NCBI GenBank assembly: GCA_040880365.1
Contig: JBBDIO010000161.1
Location: forward strand, 1-25,433
Direction of reading: 5' to 3'
DNA from: JBBDIO01 sp040880365
GTDB taxonomy: Bacteria; Chloroflexota; Anaerolineae; Caldilineales; Caldilineaceae
Length of the DNA stretch: 25,433 nucleotides
Below, in pieces: positions 22,564 to 25,433 of this stretch; position 1 is the first letter of the stretch, and each line of letters opens with the position of its first letter. The notes beneath the pieces are model-generated. The model saw only the letters and a list, made by a program, of their open reading frames with translations. It made no database searches and was not told the origin of the DNA. The translations under genes were made by a program, and so were the position numbers.

Positions 22564-23649
22564 CTATTCCGCGGTGACCTCGATGGGTTCGCGGCCGCCA
22601 TTATAAACCAGATAGCGCAACGGTTGCAGCGCGATGGGGTCGCCATCGACCACCGGGATGGATTTGGGCAGATAGGTCTTGATCGGCTCGCGCAGTTCGG
22701 GCAGCGTTACCAGCACTTTGCGATAGTGTCCCATATCCATGATGGCATCGACTGTGCCGTGCCACAGGGGGGTGGAAGCCGATTCTCCGGCAGTGAAGGC
22801 CAGATCTTCGGGGCGAATTGCCACGGTGATCTCTTCGCCGGACGTGGCATGTCCCGCGCGCTGGTCGGCAGGCAAGGCCAGTTTTTGCTGCCCAATGTGC
22901 AGCAGGCCATCTTCGACTTTGGCCTTGAACAGATTCATCGCGCCGATAAAATCGGCCGCAAAGAGCGTGCGCGGGTAGGCATAGAGCGTGCTGGGTTCGG
23001 CCAGTTGCTCGATCTGCCCGGCATTCATCAGGGCAATGCGGTCGGCCAGGCTCAGGGCCTCTTCCTGGTCGTGGGTGACAAAGATGGCCGTAATCTTCAA
23101 TTGCCGCTGAATGTGGCGCAACTCTTCGCGCAGGCGGACGCGCAACAGGGCATCCAGGCTACTGAACGGTTCATCTAGCAAGAGAATCTTGGGTTCCAGC
23201 ACCAACGCCCGCGCCAGCGCAATGCGCTGCTGCTGTCCACCCGAAAGCTGGGAAGGATAGCGTTCTTCATAGCCGGCAAGCCCGACCAGTTCCAGCCCTT
23301 CGGCCACTTTGCGGCGGATTTCGTTGCTGGGCATCCCGCGCAGATTCAGGCCAAAGGCAATATTTTTGAAAACCGTCATATGCGGCCACAGCGTATATTT
23401 TTGAAACACCATAGCCGTGGGGCGGCGGTTGGGGCCTAGATGCACAATGGACTGATCATCAATGCGAATGTCGCCGCTGGTGGGTTCTTCGAAGCCCGCA
23501 ATCATGCGCAGTGCCGTGGTTTTGCCACAGCCCGAAGGCCCCAACAAACAGAGAAATTCGCCGTCGGCCACATCCAGCGTCAGATCGTCCACCGCGATCA
23601 CCTGGCTGCCAAAGCGTTTGGTAATGTTCTGCAATAAGAGTGTTGCCAT
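22564..23649 (-). CDS. ABC transporter ATP-binding protein (PotA/FbpC/MalK-like)
   Basis: A 361-residue importer ATPase. Walker A GPSGCGKTT (37-45), Q-loop Gln83 in VFQKYTLWPHM, signature LSGGQQQ (135-141), Walker B ILLLDEP (155-161), H-loop His193. After about 235 there is a TOBE-type C-terminal domain, as in polyamine, Fe3+ and sugar importers. The frame continues upstream to 23712, but ATG 23649 (MATLLLQNITKRFG) fits the family start; AGGAA lies about 10 nt before it, only 10 bp after the permease gene. It drives the permeases at 23660-24544 and 24546-25430. Substrate cannot be told from the ATPase. Confidence 0.95.
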   Translation of the reverse strand: MATLLLQNITKRFGSQVIAVDDLTLDVADGEFLCLLGPSGCGKTTALRMIAGFEEPTSGDIRIDDQSIVHLGPNRRPTAMVFQKYTLWPHMTVFKNIAFGLNLRGMPSNEIRRKVAEGLELVGLAGYEERYPSQLSGGQQQRIALARALVLEPKILLLDEPFSSLDALLRVRLREELRHIQRQLKITAIFVTHDQEEALSLADRIALMNAGQIEQLAEPSTLYAYPRTLFAADFIGAMNLFKAKVEDGLLHIGQQKLALPADQRAGHATSGEEITVAIRPEDLAFTAGESASTPLWHGTVDAIMDMGHYRKVLVTLPELREPIKTYLPKSIPVVDGDPIALQPLRYLVYNGGREPIEVTAE

Positions 23650-23659
23650 GAGAAAATTC

Positions 23660-24544
23660 CTATACACCAAACCCGGAAGCCAGCGTGCCGCCACGCAAAA
23701 CTCTTTGGGCAAATACGAGTAAGATCAATGAAGGCACCCACAGCGCCACCGACAGAATCGCGCCGTATTGTACCACGACCTGATTGTTGATCAGCGCGAT
23801 CATCACCACGGGCAAAGTGCGCACGTTGGGCACGCCAATCAACAACGCGCCCTGGGTTTCATAAAACGCACCCACAAAGGTGAGCAAGAGCGCCGCCGCC
23901 AGCGCGGGCAAGACCAGGGGCAGTGTGATCTGGATAAACACGCGCAGGCGCGACGCGCCCACGTCCATTGCCGCTTCTTCCAGCGAGCGGTCTACACCCT
24001 GGAACGCGGCTGTCGGAATCCAGATCATAAAGAGCAGTGTGTTAATCAGCTGAATCAACACGACACCGGCCACGGTGCCAATCAGCTGCAACCGAAAAAA
24101 GATGACGGCAATGGCGATATAGAGACCAAAGCGCGGAAATGCGTTGGTTGTCAGAAAAGACAGCAGCAACACCGTGCGCCCCGGAAAGCGCATACGCGCA
24201 AAGGCATAGGCCGCGGGCAGACAGATGGCCGCCGAAAGCCCGGTGACAATCAGCGAGACCCAAATGCTGGTGAAAAAGCCCTGGACGATATCTGCCCGGC
24301 CAAACGCATCGGCCCAGAAACGCAGTCCCCATTCCGAAGGCAGCAAATCGGGATAGCGCCAGCGTTCGGTAAAGGCCCACAAGAATACATTGAGCATCGG
24401 CCCCAGGATAACCAGCGCCAACAGAATGGCGATGCTCAGCGCATACCATTTCTGCCGCAGCATATAGAGAAAGCTGCGCCCGCTATTGTTCCAAAACTCG
24501 CGCCACATGCCATTCTCTTCAGAATCGGAAGTCTTTGGCCCCAT
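23660..24544 (-). CDS. ABC transporter permease (PotC-like position)
   Basis: A 294-residue membrane protein with six likely transmembrane helices and an EAA loop LEEAAMDVGASRLRVF followed by IQITLPLVLP (188-213), the ATPase contact. The initial cytoplasmic stretch of about 35 residues is hydrophilic. The ATG at 24544 starts one base after the TAG stop (24546-24548) of the upstream permease; AGGGGG is about 6 nt ahead, so the two are coupled. A Met at residue 13 (MWREFW) is an alternative start. With the neighbour it forms the channel of a two-permease importer of the polyamine/Fe3+/phosphonate class. Confidence 0.93.
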   Translation of the reverse strand: MGPKTSDSEENGMWREFWNNSGRSFLYMLRQKWYALSIAILLALVILGPMLNVFLWAFTERWRYPDLLPSEWGLRFWADAFGRADIVQGFFTSIWVSLIVTGLSAAICLPAAYAFARMRFPGRTVLLLSFLTTNAFPRFGLYIAIAVIFFRLQLIGTVAGVVLIQLINTLLFMIWIPTAAFQGVDRSLEEAAMDVGASRLRVFIQITLPLVLPALAAALLLTFVGAFYETQGALLIGVPNVRTLPVVMIALINNQVVVQYGAILSVALWVPSLILLVFAQRVLRGGTLASGFGV

Positions 24545-24545
24545 C

Positions 24546-25430
24546 CTATACCCCCTCTTCAATTTTCTGGCTGATGACCGAGCGCACATAGAGAATACTG
24601 ACCAGCGCGCTGATCACAAAAGTGAGCACGGCCTGGACCTGGGCGCGGCTGGGCAGATTGGAATCGTAGAAGGTGCGTAACATATACACACCCATCATTT
24701 CGGGCGAAGCCGGCCCCAACAGATAGGGGATGGTGAATGCGCCAAATGCGCCCAGGAAGTTGAGCGTCAACACAATCAGCACCGGCCGCGTGAGCAAGGG
24801 CAAAATGATACGATAGAAGACCTGGAGCGAATTGGCCCCCACATCGCGCGCGGTTTCGATCATTTCATCCGAAATCTGGGTCAGCCCCGCGGTCAGAATC
24901 AACACGGTAATGGGGATGCCTTCCCACACCAGACCGACCACAATGCCCGAAGGACGCAGATAGGGCGAAACATAGCCTTCGTAATTAAAGAGCACTTCCA
25001 AAAAGCGCTCTAGCCAGCCATTGGCGCCCAAAAAACGAATCAGGGCATAGGCAGTGATAATCCCCGGCACAAACATAGGAAAAAGCGACAGGAACTGGAC
25101 GATATTGCTGATGCGTCCCGAAGCAAAACGCAAATAGATGGCGACCGGAAAACAGACGACGAACAGAATGAGAACCGTGGAAATGGTCACCTCAATGGTA
25201 AAGACCAGATTTCTGACGGCCAGTGGATTGTTAAAATATTCCACATAGCGGGCCAAAGTCAATCGATACTCGCCATCCTGGGGAATGTAGATGGTATCGA
25301 CAGTTGCCAGAAATGCCGGATAGATGATCAGCAGGAGCATGACCACAAACGGTGGGGCAACCATGAGATAGGCAATCAAGGGCCGGTTGAAACGCGACCA
25401 GAGCGAACGCTTACGCGGTACTGGTTGCAT
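24546..25430 (-). CDS. ABC transporter permease (PotB-like position)
   Basis: A 294-residue inner-membrane protein with a hydrophilic N-tail (MQPVPRKRSLWSRFNRP) and six hydrophobic segments at about 17-40, 75-100, 110-135, 160-182, 213-240 and 265-285. The EAA loop is IETARDVGANSLQVFYRIIL at about 191-210. ATG 25430 lies three bases from the window edge, so the ribosome site and any upstream solute-binding protein are unseen. It is the first permease visible in the order permease, permease, ATPase. Confidence 0.9.
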   Translation of the reverse strand: MQPVPRKRSLWSRFNRPLIAYLMVAPPFVVMLLLIIYPAFLATVDTIYIPQDGEYRLTLARYVEYFNNPLAVRNLVFTIEVTISTVLILFVVCFPVAIYLRFASGRISNIVQFLSLFPMFVPGIITAYALIRFLGANGWLERFLEVLFNYEGYVSPYLRPSGIVVGLVWEGIPITVLILTAGLTQISDEMIETARDVGANSLQVFYRIILPLLTRPVLIVLTLNFLGAFGAFTIPYLLGPASPEMMGVYMLRTFYDSNLPSRAQVQAVLTFVISALVSILYVRSVISQKIEEGV

Positions 25431-25433
25431 TTC

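Overview
The window is GC-rich bacterial DNA with densely packed genes, probably a metagenome-assembled scaffold from the Chloroflexota (Caldilinea/Anaerolineae-like or SAR202-like). This is inferred from the gene mix: several enolase-superfamily dehydratases, COG3618-type amidohydrolase, NHL propeller, PIG-L, D-2-hydroxyacid dehydrogenases, and a lipoprotein with a TPTP-rich linker typical of that phylum. No rRNA, tRNA, transposase, phage gene or CRISPR array was seen. Three N-runs (7708-7717, 11772-11871, 13167-13266) are scaffolding gaps.

Layout. 1-2140: three minus-strand genes: a truncated purine phosphoribosyltransferase-like gene, a Cys-rich hypothetical protein, and a four-helix membrane protein. 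2411-7645: plus-strand genes for a rhomboid protease, a galactonate-dehydratase-like enolase-superfamily enzyme, a zinc-finger methyltransferase, an FmdE-domain protein, a degenerate PIG-L protein and an alpha/beta hydrolase. 7646-8791: hairpin-rich convergent spacer and a secreted protein on the minus strand. 9177-11099: a uronate-dehydrogenase-like SDR followed closely by a second enolase-superfamily dehydratase. 11148-13089 (minus): a lipoprotein interrupted by an assembly gap, and a methyltransferase. 13533-19820 (plus): sugar-phosphate isomerase/epimerase, Nudix hydrolase, amidohydrolase/lactonase, NHL propeller, D-2-hydroxyacid dehydrogenase, HpcH/HpaI aldolase and a second D-2-hydroxyacid dehydrogenase, closed by a strong bidirectional terminator. 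19899-25430 (minus): the ABC transporter (two permeases, ATPase), a glycosyltransferase and MgtE.

How it fits together. The plus-strand metabolic genes contain each enzyme class needed for an oxidative sugar-acid route: dehydrogenation of a uronate to a lactone, lactone hydrolysis, dehydration of the aldarate/aldonate to a 2-keto-3-deoxy acid, retro-aldol cleavage, and reduction of the small keto acid. This is the best candidate for a coherent, possibly undescribed system here; substrates are inferred from family membership and cannot be fixed from sequence alone.

The clearest direct observation about the assembly is that the gap at 11772-11871 is flanked by an identical 55-bp sequence. Removing one copy plus the Ns (155 bp) joins two ORF halves in different frames into one complete lipoprotein gene.
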